Source: Fodinibacter sp963811825 (GTDB lineage Bacteria; Actinomycetota; Actinomycetes; Actinomycetales; Dermatophilaceae). Taken from it: DNA of 64,000 nucleotides. This document shows, one piece after another, positions 19,779-28,318 of this stretch (positions within the stretch are counted from its first letter, which is position 1; each line of letters opens with the position of its first letter). The stretch spans positions 62,001 to 126,000 of the forward strand of contig CAWESS010000029.1 of assembly GCA_963811825.1 (NCBI GenBank), given 5' to 3'. The notes under the pieces are model-generated. The model was not told the origin of the DNA. It ran no database searches and worked only from the letters and a program-made list of their open reading frames with translations. A program made the translations under genes and the position numbers.

Positions 19779-21818
19779 ATGAGCGAGTACCCCCACCTGC
19801 TGGCGCCGCTCGACCTCGGGCACGTCACGCTGCCCAACCGGGTCGTCATGGGGTCGATGCACACCGGCCTCGAGGACCACGCCCGCGACTTCCCCAAGCT
19901 CGCCGCCTACTTCGCCGAGCGCGCCAGGGGTGGCGCGGCGCTCATCGTCACCGGCGGGTTCGCGCCGAGCATCGAGGGCACGTTCTACCCCCTCGCCTCC
20001 AAGCTGACCACGCGCCGCGAGGCCCGCCAGCACCGCCAGGTCACGGATGCCGTGCACGCGGAGGGTGGGCGCATCGCCCTCCAGATCCTCCACGCGGGCC
20101 GCTACGCGTTCACCCCGTGGTGCGTTGCGCCGTCCGCGGTCAAGAGCCCCATCAGCAGGTTCAAGCCCCGCGCGCTCAGCGACCGCGGGGTCAGGCGTCA
20201 GATCCGCAGCTTCGCCCGGGCGGCCCGCCTGGCCCGCGAGGCGGGCTACGACGGTGTCGAGATCATGGGGTCGGAGGGCTACCTCATCAACCAGTTCCTC
20301 GCGCCGCGCACGAACCAGCGCACCGACGACTGGGGTGGCACGCCCGAGAAGCGCCGGCGGTTCGCCGTCGAGACCGTGCGTGCGGTGCGGGCAGCAGCCG
20401 GGCCCGACTTCATCGTCGTGTACCGCATCTCGGTGCTCGACCTCGTCGAGGACGGCCAGACCTGGGACGAGGTGACGGCGCTCGCCCGTGAGGTCGAGGC
20501 TGCCGGGGCGAGCATCCTCAACCTCGGCATCGGCTGGCACGAGGCGCGGGTGCCGACGATCGTCACCTCGGTGCCCCGAGCGGCCTTCGTGTCGTATGCC
20601 GGTCGCCTCAAGGAACACGTGTCCGTGCCGGTCGTCGCGACCAACCGGATCAACATGCCCGAGGTGGCCGAGTCGGTGCTCGCCTCCGGCGGCGCGGACC
20701 TCGTGTCGCTGGCCCGGCCCTTCCTCGCCGACCCCGAGTGGGTGCGCAAGGCGGCCGAGGCCCGCTCCGACGAGATCAACACCTGCATCGCCTGCAACCA
20801 GGCCTGCCTGGACCACACCTTCCTCAAGCAGCGGGCCACCTGCCTGGTCAACCCGCGCGCCGGCTACGAGACCGAGCTCGTGCTCGGGCCGACCCGCACC
20901 GTGAAGAAGGTCGCGGTCGTCGGGGGCGGCCCTGCCGGACTGGCCGCCGCGACCACGCTCGCCGACCGCGGCCACTCGGTCGAGCTGTTCGAGGCGCGCG
21001 ACCACGTCGGCGGGCAGTTCGACATCGCCATGCGCATCCCCGGCAAGGAGGAGTTCTCCGAGACGATCCGCTACTTCACGCGCCAGCTCGACCTCAGCGG
21101 CGTCAAGGTGCACCTGGGCCGGAAGGTCGATGCCGACGAGCTCGCGGATGCCGGGTTCGACGAGGTCGTCGTCGCCACCGGGGTCGAGCCCCGGATGCCG
21201 TCGATCCCCGGGATCGACCACCCCATGGTCATGACGTACGCCGAGCTGGTGCGGGGTGAGCGCGTCGCGGGTGAGCGCGTCGCGGTCATCGGGGCGGGCG
21301 GAATCGGCGTGGACGTCAGTGAGTACCTCACGACGGCGCACTCGGCGACGCTCGACGTCGACGCGTGGCGCGCGGAGTGGGGCGTCGGCGACCCTGCGGA
21401 GACGCGCGGTGGGCTGACCAGGCCCCGACCCGAACCCAGCCCTCGCCACGTCGTCCTCCTGCAGCGCAAGACGAGCTCGATCGGCAAGGGGCTGGGCAAG
21501 ACCTCGGGCTGGGTGCATCGCGCGGCGCTGAAGGCCAAGGGGGTCGAACACGTCACCGGTGTGACGGCATACGACCTCATCGACGACGAGGGGCTGCACG
21601 TCACCGTGGCCGCGGGCGCCGATGGTGCGACCGAGCGACGCACGTATGCCGTCGACAGCGTCGTCGTGTGCGCCGGGCAGGAGTCGGTGCGGACCATCGC
21701 CGACGACCTGGACGCCCGGGGGCTCGTGACCCATGTCATCGGTGGCGCAGACGTGGCGGGCGAGCTCGACGCCAAGCGCGCGATCCGGCAGGGCACCGAG
21801 GTCGCCGCGGCCATCTGA
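19779..21818 (+). CDS. fadH: 2,4-dienoyl-CoA reductase-type NADPH oxidoreductase
   Basis: 679 residues with the FadH domain order: old-yellow-enzyme FMN barrel (1-330; GRIALQILHAGRYA, DDWGGTPEKRRRF), a 4Fe-4S site (CIACNQACLDHTFLKQRATC), then FAD- and NADPH-binding Rossmann folds (VAVVGGGPAGLAAATTLADRG and VAVIGAGGIGVDVSEYLT). It reduces conjugated double bonds in unsaturated acyl-CoA during beta-oxidation; closely related enzymes act on other enones, so the substrate is inferred. ATG 19779 has GGGGAGG at 19764-19770. Homology starts at SEYPHLLAPLDLG, which excludes the longer in-frame start at 19605. The thiolase 4 kb away would fit the same pathway. Confidence 0.9.
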   Translation: MSEYPHLLAPLDLGHVTLPNRVVMGSMHTGLEDHARDFPKLAAYFAERARGGAALIVTGGFAPSIEGTFYPLASKLTTRREARQHRQVTDAVHAEGGRIALQILHAGRYAFTPWCVAPSAVKSPISRFKPRALSDRGVRRQIRSFARAARLAREAGYDGVEIMGSEGYLINQFLAPRTNQRTDDWGGTPEKRRRFAVETVRAVRAAAGPDFIVVYRISVLDLVEDGQTWDEVTALAREVEAAGASILNLGIGWHEARVPTIVTSVPRAAFVSYAGRLKEHVSVPVVATNRINMPEVAESVLASGGADLVSLARPFLADPEWVRKAAEARSDEINTCIACNQACLDHTFLKQRATCLVNPRAGYETELVLGPTRTVKKVAVVGGGPAGLAAATTLADRGHSVELFEARDHVGGQFDIAMRIPGKEEFSETIRYFTRQLDLSGVKVHLGRKVDADELADAGFDEVVVATGVEPRMPSIPGIDHPMVMTYAELVRGERVAGERVAVIGAGGIGVDVSEYLTTAHSATLDVDAWRAEWGVGDPAETRGGLTRPRPEPSPRHVVLLQRKTSSIGKGLGKTSGWVHRAALKAKGVEHVTGVTAYDLIDDEGLHVTVAAGADGATERRTYAVDSVVVCAGQESVRTIADDLDARGLVTHVIGGADVAGELDAKRAIRQGTEVAAAI

Positions 21819-21820
21819 GC

Positions 21821-21965
21821 CTCGACTCCGAGGGGCGCGACGACCGCGACGTCCGGTTCGCGTGGGCCTGCCTGCTCTCGGCACCCGTCGTCTTCTGTCA
21901 TCGCGGTGGCCTTCGTCGGCGTCAACCTGATCCAGTGGGTGATGGTGATCGCCCTGGGCGGCTGA
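21821..21965 (+). CDS. Possible small two-helix membrane protein (frameshifted, start unknown)
   Basis: Between fadH and the methyltransferase, two hydrophobic runs lie in neighbouring frames: DVRFAWACLLSAPVVF, then VIAVAFVGVNLIQWVMVIALGG ending at TGA 21963-21965. Dropping T21896 joins them into about 48 residues with two membrane segments. This is the same kind of one-base insertion seen in conserved genes here. I found no good start codon; the reading starts right after the fadH stop. No function recognised, and it could be chance. Confidence 0.3.
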
Positions 21966-22012
21966 CACCGACCGCACCCCGTCGCAACCGGAAGGCCCGC
22001 CGAGGTCAGGGT

Positions 22013-22018
22013 TAGCCT
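22013..22018 (+). promoter_or_regulatory. -10 box for leaderless methyltransferase gene
   Basis: TAGCCT ends 6 nt before GTG 22025. There is no Shine-Dalgarno sequence. Confidence 0.45.
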
Positions 22019-22024
22019 GAGCGG

Positions 22025-22792
22025 GTGAGCGAGTTCCGGGCGTCCGAGATCGCGCTGAACCGGGCCCTGTGGGCCATCGTCAACGAGCGGTTCACGGATG
22101 CCGCGGCACGCGAGCTGTGGATGCGCCCGGAACCGGTGTGGGGCCTGTTCGCCGTGCCCGAGAGCGAGCTCGCCGTGCTCGGCGAGGTGCGCGGACTCGA
22201 CGTCGTGGAGCTCGGGTGCGGCACGGCATACGTCTCGGCGTGGCTCGCGAGGGCGGGCGCTCGGCCGGTGGCCGTCGACCTGTCGGCAGAGCAGCTGACC
22301 ACCGCGCGCCGGCTCCAGGACGAGCTCGGACCGACCTTCCCGCTCGTGCAGGGCGACGGCGAGCAGGTGCCGCTCGCCAGCGGCTGTGCCGACCTCGTCG
22401 TGAGCGAACACGGCGCCGCGGCGTGGTGCGACCCCGAGCGCTGGCTCCCCGAGGCGGCGCGGCTGCTGCGCCCCGGTGGCCGCCTGGTCTTCCTGACGAA
22501 CAGCCACCTGTCGGCCCTGTGCGTGCCGGCGGACGAGGGCGTGGCCGGCGACCGGCTGCTCCGTGGCCACCGGGAGGCCTACCGGGTGCACTGGACGGGG
22601 GGCGGGGTCGAGTTCCACCCCTCGCACGGCGACTGGGTGCGGCTGCTGCGCGCGTCGGGGTTCGTCGTCGAGGCGTTGCGCGAGATCTACGCCCCGGCCG
22701 CCCGCGGGGACCACCCGTTCTACGACATCGTGTCGCCGACGTGGGCGGGCCGCTGGCCGGCCGAGGAGCTCTGGGTCGCCACCCGCACGTGA
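22025..22792 (+). CDS. Class I SAM-dependent methyltransferase
   Basis: 255 residues. Motif I is intact (VVELGCGTAYVSAWLARAG), followed by the acidic residue of beta-2 (PVAVDLSAEQLTTARR), motif II (GDGEQVPLASGCADLVVSEHG) and motif III (LLRPGGRLVFLTNSH). This UbiE/COQ5-like Methyltransf_11 fold does not disclose its substrate. The N-terminus SEFRASEIALNRALWAIVNERF is typical of an actinobacterial subgroup. It is convergent with msrA, whose stop lies 10 bp from its own. Confidence 0.85.
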   Translation: MSEFRASEIALNRALWAIVNERFTDAAARELWMRPEPVWGLFAVPESELAVLGEVRGLDVVELGCGTAYVSAWLARAGARPVAVDLSAEQLTTARRLQDELGPTFPLVQGDGEQVPLASGCADLVVSEHGAAAWCDPERWLPEAARLLRPGGRLVFLTNSHLSALCVPADEGVAGDRLLRGHREAYRVHWTGGGVEFHPSHGDWVRLLRASGFVVEALREIYAPAARGDHPFYDIVSPTWAGRWPAEELWVATRT

Positions 22793-22801
22793 CCCTCGAC
22801 G

Positions 22802-23497
22802 TCAGGCCGGGGGGAGGATGTCCGTCTGCGCCGGGAGGTTGGCCACCCCGACGGGGCAGGTCAGGCCGTTGGGTCCGTGGTTGCAGTAGCCGCCGGGGTT
22901 CTTGTGGAGGTACTGCTGGTGGTAGTCCTCGGCGTACCAGAACGGCCCCGCCACGGAGGCCGGCGCCAACGTCGTCGTGATCTGCCCGCGGCCGGCCTTG
23001 GTCAACACACCCTGGAACGCCGAGCGGGTCGCGAGGGCCGCGGCCTCCTGCCCCGGGGTCGACCAGTAGATCGCCGACCGGTAGGCCGTGCCGATGTCGT
23101 TGCCCTGCCGGTTGCCCTGGGTGGGGTCGTGGTTCTCCCAGAACGCCTTGAGCAGCAGCTCGGGCGTGGTCACCGTCGGGTCGTAGGCGACGAGCACGGC
23201 CTCGGCGTGCCCGGTGCGACCGGTGCACGTCTCCTCGTACGTCGGGTTCGCGGTGTAGCCGCCCATGTAGCCGGCAGCCGTCGTCACGACGCCGGGAAGC
23301 TTCCAGAAGATCCGTTCCACCCCCCAGAAGCAGCCCATGGCCACGTAGAGCACCTCGGTGCCGTCGGGCCAGGGGCCTTCGAGGGGCGTGCCGAGCACCT
23401 CGTGGGTCGTCGGCACGGTGAAGGGCCGGTGCTCGCGACCGGGCAGGGCCTCGTCGGCGGTGGGCAGGGTCGTCTTGGCGCGTGAACCGAAGATCAT
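22802..23497 (-). CDS. msrA: Peptide methionine sulfoxide reductase MsrA
   Basis: 231 residues. It reduces methionine S-sulfoxide in proteins using thioredoxin. The catalytic Cys lies in AMGCFWGVERIFWKLPGV, followed by TAAGYMGGYTANPTYEE, GHAEAVLVAYDP and the AEDYHQQYLHKNPGGYC block. Additional C-terminal Cys residues (GYCNHGPNGLTC) are suited to resolve the sulfenic acid. The N-terminal extension of about 45 residues before GCFWG is usual in this family. ATG at 23495-23497 (MIFGSRAKTTLPTADEAL) chosen by homology. Being beside metB fits a methionine theme but is probably incidental. Confidence 0.95.
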   Translation of the reverse strand: MIFGSRAKTTLPTADEALPGREHRPFTVPTTHEVLGTPLEGPWPDGTEVLYVAMGCFWGVERIFWKLPGVVTTAAGYMGGYTANPTYEETCTGRTGHAEAVLVAYDPTVTTPELLLKAFWENHDPTQGNRQGNDIGTAYRSAIYWSTPGQEAAALATRSAFQGVLTKAGRGQITTTLAPASVAGPFWYAEDYHQQYLHKNPGGYCNHGPNGLTCPVGVANLPAQTDILPPA

Positions 23498-23606
23498 GTC
23501 CGTCCCAACGTGCGACCGGGGCGACTTCATCCCCAGCCGGGCCACGGCATCCGATTCCGTGAGGAGCCGGAAAGAAGTCGGCGTGGCGCGGCATACGCTG
23601 GTCCGC

Positions 23607-24785
23607 ATGACCTTCGAGCACCTCGGCTTCTCCTCGCGCGCCATCCATGCCGGGCAGGCGCCGGACCCGACGACCGGCGCCGTCGTGCCGCCCATCCACC
23701 AGGTGAGCACCTACAAGCAGGACGGCGTCGGCGGCCTGCGCGGCGGGTACGAGTACAGCCGCTCGGCCAACCCCACCCGCACGGCGCTCGAGGAGTGCAT
23801 CGCCGCGCTCGAGGGCGGTGAGCGCGGCTTCGCCTTCGCGAGCGGCCTCGCCGGTGAGGATGCCGTGCTGCGCGCCCTGCTCGCCCCCGGCGACCACGTC
23901 GTCGTCCCCTCCGACGCCTACGGCGGCACCTACCGCCTCTTCAACGCGGTCGCGCGCCCGTGGGGGGTCGAGCACTCGATCGCCACCGTGGCGGACGCCG
24001 AGTCGGTGCGCGCCGCCATCCGCCCCGAGACCCGGATGGTGTGGGTCGAGACCCCCACGAACCCGCTGCTCGGCATCGCCGACATCGAGGCCATCGCCGC
24101 CATCACCCACGAGGCCGGCGCGCTGCTCGTCGTCGACAACACCTTCGCCTCGCCCTACCTGCAGAGCCCCATCGCGCTCGGGGCCGACGTCGTCGTGCAC
24201 TCCACGACGAAGTACGCCGGGGGGCACAGCGACGTCGTCGGCGGCGCCGTGGTCGTCGCGCCCGGGGCCACGACGCGTGACGGTGAGTCGGTCAGCGAGC
24301 GAATCGCCTTCCACCAGAACGCGATGGGCGCCGTGGCCGGGCCGTTCGACGCCTGGCTCGTGCTGCGCGGCCTGAAGACCCTCGCGGTGCGCATGGAGCG
24401 GCACTGCGACAACGCCGAGAAGGTCGTGGAGTTCCTCCTGGCACATGACGGCGTCACGGCCGTGCACTACCCGGGCCTGCCCGACCACCCGAACCACGAC
24501 ATCGCGGCACGCCAGATGCGACGCTTCGGCGGCATGGTCGCCTTCCGGGTCAGGGGCGGCGAGGACGTCGCGACCAAGGTGTGTGCCGAGACCCAGCTGT
24601 GGATCCTCGGGGAGTCCCTCGGTGGGGTCGAGTCGCTCATCGAGCACCCGGGCAGGATGACCCACGCCTCGGTCGCCGGCACCGAGCTCGAGGTCCCGGG
24701 TGACCTGATCCGGCTGTCCGTCGGCATCGAGGACGCCGAGGACCTCATCGCCGACCTCGGCCAGGCGCTCGACCGCCTCACCTGA
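23607..24785 (+). CDS. metB: Cystathionine gamma-synthase/gamma-lyase type PLP enzyme
   Basis: 392 residues, Cys/Met-metabolism PLP family. The PLP Lys is in VVHSTTKYAGGHSDVVGG; VVVPSDAYGGTYRLF and FASGLAGEDAVL are phosphate/ring-stacking loops; SLGGVESLIEHPGRMTH is the C-terminal signature. It either joins O-acyl-homoserine with cysteine (gamma-synthase) or splits cystathionine to cysteine (gamma-lyase). In M. tuberculosis the ortholog beside cbs is called metB although lyase activity is known. TACGCT at 23594-23599 ends 7 nt before the ATG, so the mRNA may be leaderless. The mutL-like gene starts 8 bp downstream. Confidence 0.92.
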   Translation: MTFEHLGFSSRAIHAGQAPDPTTGAVVPPIHQVSTYKQDGVGGLRGGYEYSRSANPTRTALEECIAALEGGERGFAFASGLAGEDAVLRALLAPGDHVVVPSDAYGGTYRLFNAVARPWGVEHSIATVADAESVRAAIRPETRMVWVETPTNPLLGIADIEAIAAITHEAGALLVVDNTFASPYLQSPIALGADVVVHSTTKYAGGHSDVVGGAVVVAPGATTRDGESVSERIAFHQNAMGAVAGPFDAWLVLRGLKTLAVRMERHCDNAEKVVEFLLAHDGVTAVHYPGLPDHPNHDIAARQMRRFGGMVAFRVRGGEDVATKVCAETQLWILGESLGGVESLIEHPGRMTHASVAGTELEVPGDLIRLSVGIEDAEDLIADLGQALDRLT

Positions 24786-24792
24786 GCCCCCG

Positions 24793-26167
24793 GTGACCTC
24801 CACCCCTGCGCGCGCGCCGGTGCGCGTGCTCTGCGTCGACGTCGGGTCGACCTTCACCAAGGCCGTCCTCGTCGACGTCAGCGCCGGCGAGGTCCTCGGC
24901 ACCGCGAGCCACCCCACGACCATCGCGACCGACGTCATGGACGGCGTGGATGCCGTGCGCGCCGCCCTCGCGGGGCACGGGGACCCTGACGACGTCCTCG
25001 TCTGCTCCAGCGCGGGCGGGGGCCTGCGGCTCGCGGTCGTCGGCTACGAACGTGAGGTGACCGCCGAGGCCGGGCAGCGGGTGGGGCTCTCCGCCGGTGC
25101 CAAGGTCGTCCACGTCGCGAGCGGGCCGATGACGGGGGAGGACGTCAGGGCGCTGCGCACGGCATCCCCGGACCTGGTCCTGCTCGTCGGGGGAACCGAC
25201 GGCGGCAACGCGCAGGTGCTGCTGCACAACGCCGGCGCGTCTGGCCCGGGCTCGCCTCGCGGCGCCGGTCGTCGTCGCCGGCAACGCGGATGCCGCGGAC
25301 GAGGTCGCGGCGCTGCTCGCCTCGACCGGGCGCCGGTACGTCGTCGCCGACAACGTGCTCCCGCGCATCGGTGTGGTGGCTCCGGAGTCGGCGCGCGCGG
25401 CCATCCGCGAGGCCTTCCTCACCCACGTCATCGGCGGCAAGGGCCTCTCGCGCGGGCGCGGGTTCGCCGAGCTCGTCCAGGCGCCGACGCCGGATGCCGT
25501 GCTCCGCGGCGTCGAGGTGTTGGCAGACGTCATGGGCGGGGACGTGCTCGTCGTCGACGTCGGCGGCGCGACGACCGACGTCTACTCCGTCATCACCCCG
25601 CAGGGGGAGGACGCCAGCATCCAGCGCGACGTCGTCGGCACGCTGTGGCACGCGCGCACCGTGGAGGCGGATCTCGGCATGCGCTGGTCGGCGGAGGGGG
25701 TGCTCGAGGCGGCCGCGCGCGAGCGGCTCGCGCTCGCTGACGGAACCGCGTCGTATGCCGTGCGCGTCGCCGCCGACACCGCGCACCTGGCCGGGTCTGC
25801 GGGGGAGTGGGAGGCCGAGGAGTGCCTCGCCACCGCGGCCGCGACGCTCGCGGTGCGTCGGCACGGACGACCGGCCCACCCCTCCGAACGGCCGCGCCCG
25901 CTCGCGGAGGTCGAGGTCCTCGTCGGGTCGGGCGGGGTGCTGCGACACGCACCGGGGGGAGTGGGGGATCGGGTGCTGGGCCAGGTCCTGACCGACCACG
26001 GCGGCGGCTGGCGGGTGCCCGTGGCGGCGCGTCGGTGCGTCGACACGGCATACCTGCTGTTCGCCGTCGGGTTGCTGGCCGAGCGCCACCCGCGGGCAGC
26101 GGCGGCGCTGGCGGCTGCCGTGGTGCCTCACGACGTGGTGGGTCCGACGCCTACGGTGGGTGCGTGA
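24793..26167 (+). CDS. MutL-family ASKHA ATPase (glutamate mutase MutL type; one frameshift)
   Basis: About 457 residues. Not the mismatch-repair MutL: this is the glutamate-mutase-associated ASKHA family. Phosphate loops are VLCVDVGSTFTKAVLVDV and DVLVVDVGGATTDVYSVITP; other conserved parts are LVLLVGGTDGGNAQVLLHNA and FLTHVIGGKGLSRG. Frame 1 runs to HNAG and frame 2 from RLARARLAAPVVVAGN; one extra base near 25236-25238 separates them. In fermenters the family is a putative reactivase of B12-dependent aminomutases, but no aminomutase is in this window. It is 8 bp after metB and overlaps the next gene by 4 bp, so the three genes look like one operon. Confidence 0.8.
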
Positions 26168-27219
26168 GCAGCGACTGGCCGTGGGCCGCCGAGTTCGAGC
26201 CCTCGGGCACCTACCTCAACAGCGCGACGATGGGGCTGCCGCCACGGGCCACCCTCGCGGCGCTCGCCGAGGCGCTGGAGCAGTGGCGCCGCGGCACGGC
26301 GAACGCCCCCGGTTACGACGCGGTGATCAATGGAGCCCGGGCCACCTGGGCGCGGATGGTGCACGTTCCGGTCGAGACCGTCGCCATCGGCAGCCAGGTC
26401 TCACCGCTCGTGGGGCTGGTCGCGTCGGCGCTTCCCGACGGGTCCACCGTCCTCGTGCCCGAGGGGGAGTTCACGAGCGTGACGTTCCCGTTCGTCGCGC
26501 ACGCGGCGCGCGGCATCCGGGTCGTCGAGGTGCCGCTGGCCGAGATCGCGGAGCACGTCGACGAGAACACCTCGCTGGTCGCGCTGGCGGCGGTGCAGTC
26601 GGCCGACGGTGCGGTCGCGCCCTTGGACGCCGTGGCTGCGGCTGCCGATCGTCATGGCGCCGACGTGCTCGTCGACCTCACGCAGGCCACGGGGTGGCTC
26701 GACGTCGACGCGAGCCGGTTCGCGTACGCCGTGTGCGGCACCTACAAGTGGCTGCTCTCGCCACGCGGCACCGCGTTCCTCGCCGTGCGCCCGGACCGCT
26801 GGGACTCGCTCGTGCCGACGGCAGCCGGCTGGTACGCCGGTGACCAGGTGTGGTCCTCGATCTACGGGATGCCGTTGCGGCTGGCCCGCGATGCGCGGCG
26901 GTTCGACGTGTCGCCGGGCTGGCACGCCTGGGTCGGGACCGCGGCGTCGCTCGACCTGCTCGACCAGGTCGGGGTCGCGGCGCTGCAGGCCCATGCCGTG
27001 GAGGTGGAGGCGGCCTTCGCCGCGGGCGCCGGGCTCGAGCCGGCGGGACGAGCCATCCGGGCGCTCGAGGCCGACACCGCGGTGCCCGCGCTGTTGGCCG
27101 ACCACGGCATCGTCGCGGCGGAGCGGGCGGGCCGGCTCCGGGTGTCCTTCCACGTCAACAACACCGTGGACGAGGCACACGCGGCAGGGGCGCTGCTGCG
27201 CGGGCACGTCAGCGGATGA
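26164..27219 (+). CDS. Aminotransferase class V-fold PLP enzyme
   Basis: 351 residues. Fold type I, class V: SGTYLNSATMGLPPRATLAAL at the N-terminus, VAIGSQVSPLVGLVASAL, the Asp of VLVDLTQATGWLDVD that binds the PLP ring nitrogen, and the Schiff-base Lys in VCGTYKWLLSPRGTAFLAV. It resembles small cysteine-desulfurase/kynureninase-like proteins. An Arg in RLRVSFHVNNTVDEA near the end probably binds the substrate carboxylate. The exact reaction is unknown. Start GTG overlaps the MutL-like gene by 4 bp (GTGA), implying co-translation, and links it to sulfur amino acid genes. Confidence 0.85.
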   Translation: MSSDWPWAAEFEPSGTYLNSATMGLPPRATLAALAEALEQWRRGTANAPGYDAVINGARATWARMVHVPVETVAIGSQVSPLVGLVASALPDGSTVLVPEGEFTSVTFPFVAHAARGIRVVEVPLAEIAEHVDENTSLVALAAVQSADGAVAPLDAVAAAADRHGADVLVDLTQATGWLDVDASRFAYAVCGTYKWLLSPRGTAFLAVRPDRWDSLVPTAAGWYAGDQVWSSIYGMPLRLARDARRFDVSPGWHAWVGTAASLDLLDQVGVAALQAHAVEVEAAFAAGAGLEPAGRAIRALEADTAVPALLADHGIVAAERAGRLRVSFHVNNTVDEAHAAGALLRGHVSG

Positions 27220-27272
27220 GGGGGGCGACGCCGCAGACGAAAACGGGGCGACCCCTGTCGGTGGGCTGACGT

Positions 27273-27354
27273 AGCCTTTGTGCTATGACTTCTGACACAC
27301 CCCGACAGGTCCCTCGGGAGGGGCGATGAGCTCCCCCGCGATCGAGGCAGTTGA
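27273..27354 (+). promoter_or_regulatory. ABC exporter leader: -10 box and 22-codon leaderless ORF
   Basis: TAGCCT (27273-27278) ends 7 nt before an ATG at 27286. From there a 22-codon ORF (MTSDTPDRSLGRGDELPRDRGS) ends at 27354, past the ABC gene start at 27326 and in another frame. It could be a regulatory leader peptide. Alternatively one extra base makes this the true N-terminus of the ABC protein. Confidence 0.35.
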
Positions 27355-28318
27355 CCTCGTCAAGAAGTTCGGCGACTTCACCGCGGTCGACGGAGTGAGC
27401 TTCTCGGTGCCCGAGGGCACCGTCTTCTCGATGCTCGGTCCCAACGGCGCGGGCAAGACGACGACCGTGCGCATGATGACGACACTGTCGGTGCCCACGA
27501 GCGGTAGTGCGCACGTGGCCGGCTACGACGTCGCCAAGAACCCGGATGCCGTGCGCCACCGCATGGGTCTCACGGCCCAGTCCGCAACCGTCGACGAGCT
27601 GCTCACCGGCCGCGAGAACCTCCGGCTCATCGGGGACCTCTACGGGCTGGACCGACAGCTCGTGAAGCGCTCCGTCGAGGAGCTGCTCGAGCGGTTCTCG
27701 CTCACCGAGGCAGGCGACAAGGTCGTCAGGGACTACTCGGGAGGCATGCGGCGGCGGCTCGACCTCGCGGCCAGCCTCATCGCCACGCCGCCGGTGCTCT
27801 TCCTCGACGAGCCGACCACCGGACTCGACCCACGCAGCCGTGTCGAGCTGTGGGGCGTCCTGCGTGACCTCGTGCGCGACGGGACGACGTTGTTCCTCAC
27901 GACCCAGTACCTCGACGAGGCCGACCAGCTGGCCGACCGCATCGTCGTCGTCGACCACGGGCGGATCATCGCCGAGGGCACGCCGCTCGAGCTCAAGGAC
28001 CAGTCAGGCAGGGCCAGTCTCGTCGTCACCGTGAGCCGCAGCACCGAGGTCGATGCGGCGGCCGAGCTCGTGCGTGCCTACGTCGGCGACATCCACGTCG
28101 ACCACGACTCGCGCCGTATCTCCGCCCCGGCCGAGGGTGTGTCCGCCCTCACCCGCATCGCCGCGCGACTCGAGGAAGCCGCCATCGAGCTCGATGACAT
28201 CGGGCTCCAGAGGCCGAGCCTGGACGACGTCTTCCTCAGCCTGACCGGCCACCGCGCCGAGAACGAGGCCGACGGTGCGACCGCCGCCGGCGAGAGCACG
28301 ACGGAGGCTTCCCGATGA
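27326..28318 (+). CDS. ABC transporter ATPase, DrrA family
   Basis: 330 residues. Walker A LGPNGAGKTTTVRM, signature DYSGGMRRRLDLAASL, Walker B VLFLDEPTTGLDPRSR, and H-loop-equivalent Gln in LFLTTQYLDEADQLADR. The C-terminal DUF4162-like extension (about 225-330, ending RPSLDDVFLSLTGH) is characteristic of daunorubicin-resistance DrrA ATPases, which power export of drugs or lipids. ATG 27326 has GGGAGGGG upstream. The permease gene overlaps by 4 bp (ATGA), as in drrAB operons. The cargo is unknown. Confidence 0.93.
   Translation: MSSPAIEAVDLVKKFGDFTAVDGVSFSVPEGTVFSMLGPNGAGKTTTVRMMTTLSVPTSGSAHVAGYDVAKNPDAVRHRMGLTAQSATVDELLTGRENLRLIGDLYGLDRQLVKRSVEELLERFSLTEAGDKVVRDYSGGMRRRLDLAASLIATPPVLFLDEPTTGLDPRSRVELWGVLRDLVRDGTTLFLTTQYLDEADQLADRIVVVDHGRIIAEGTPLELKDQSGRASLVVTVSRSTEVDAAAELVRAYVGDIHVDHDSRRISAPAEGVSALTRIAARLEEAAIELDDIGLQRPSLDDVFLSLTGHRAENEADGATAAGESTTEASR

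Noticed and set aside
24793..26167. DNA mismatch repair MutL
   Set aside because: There is no GHKL ATPase motif. The phosphate loops are ASKHA type, as in glutamate-mutase MutL.
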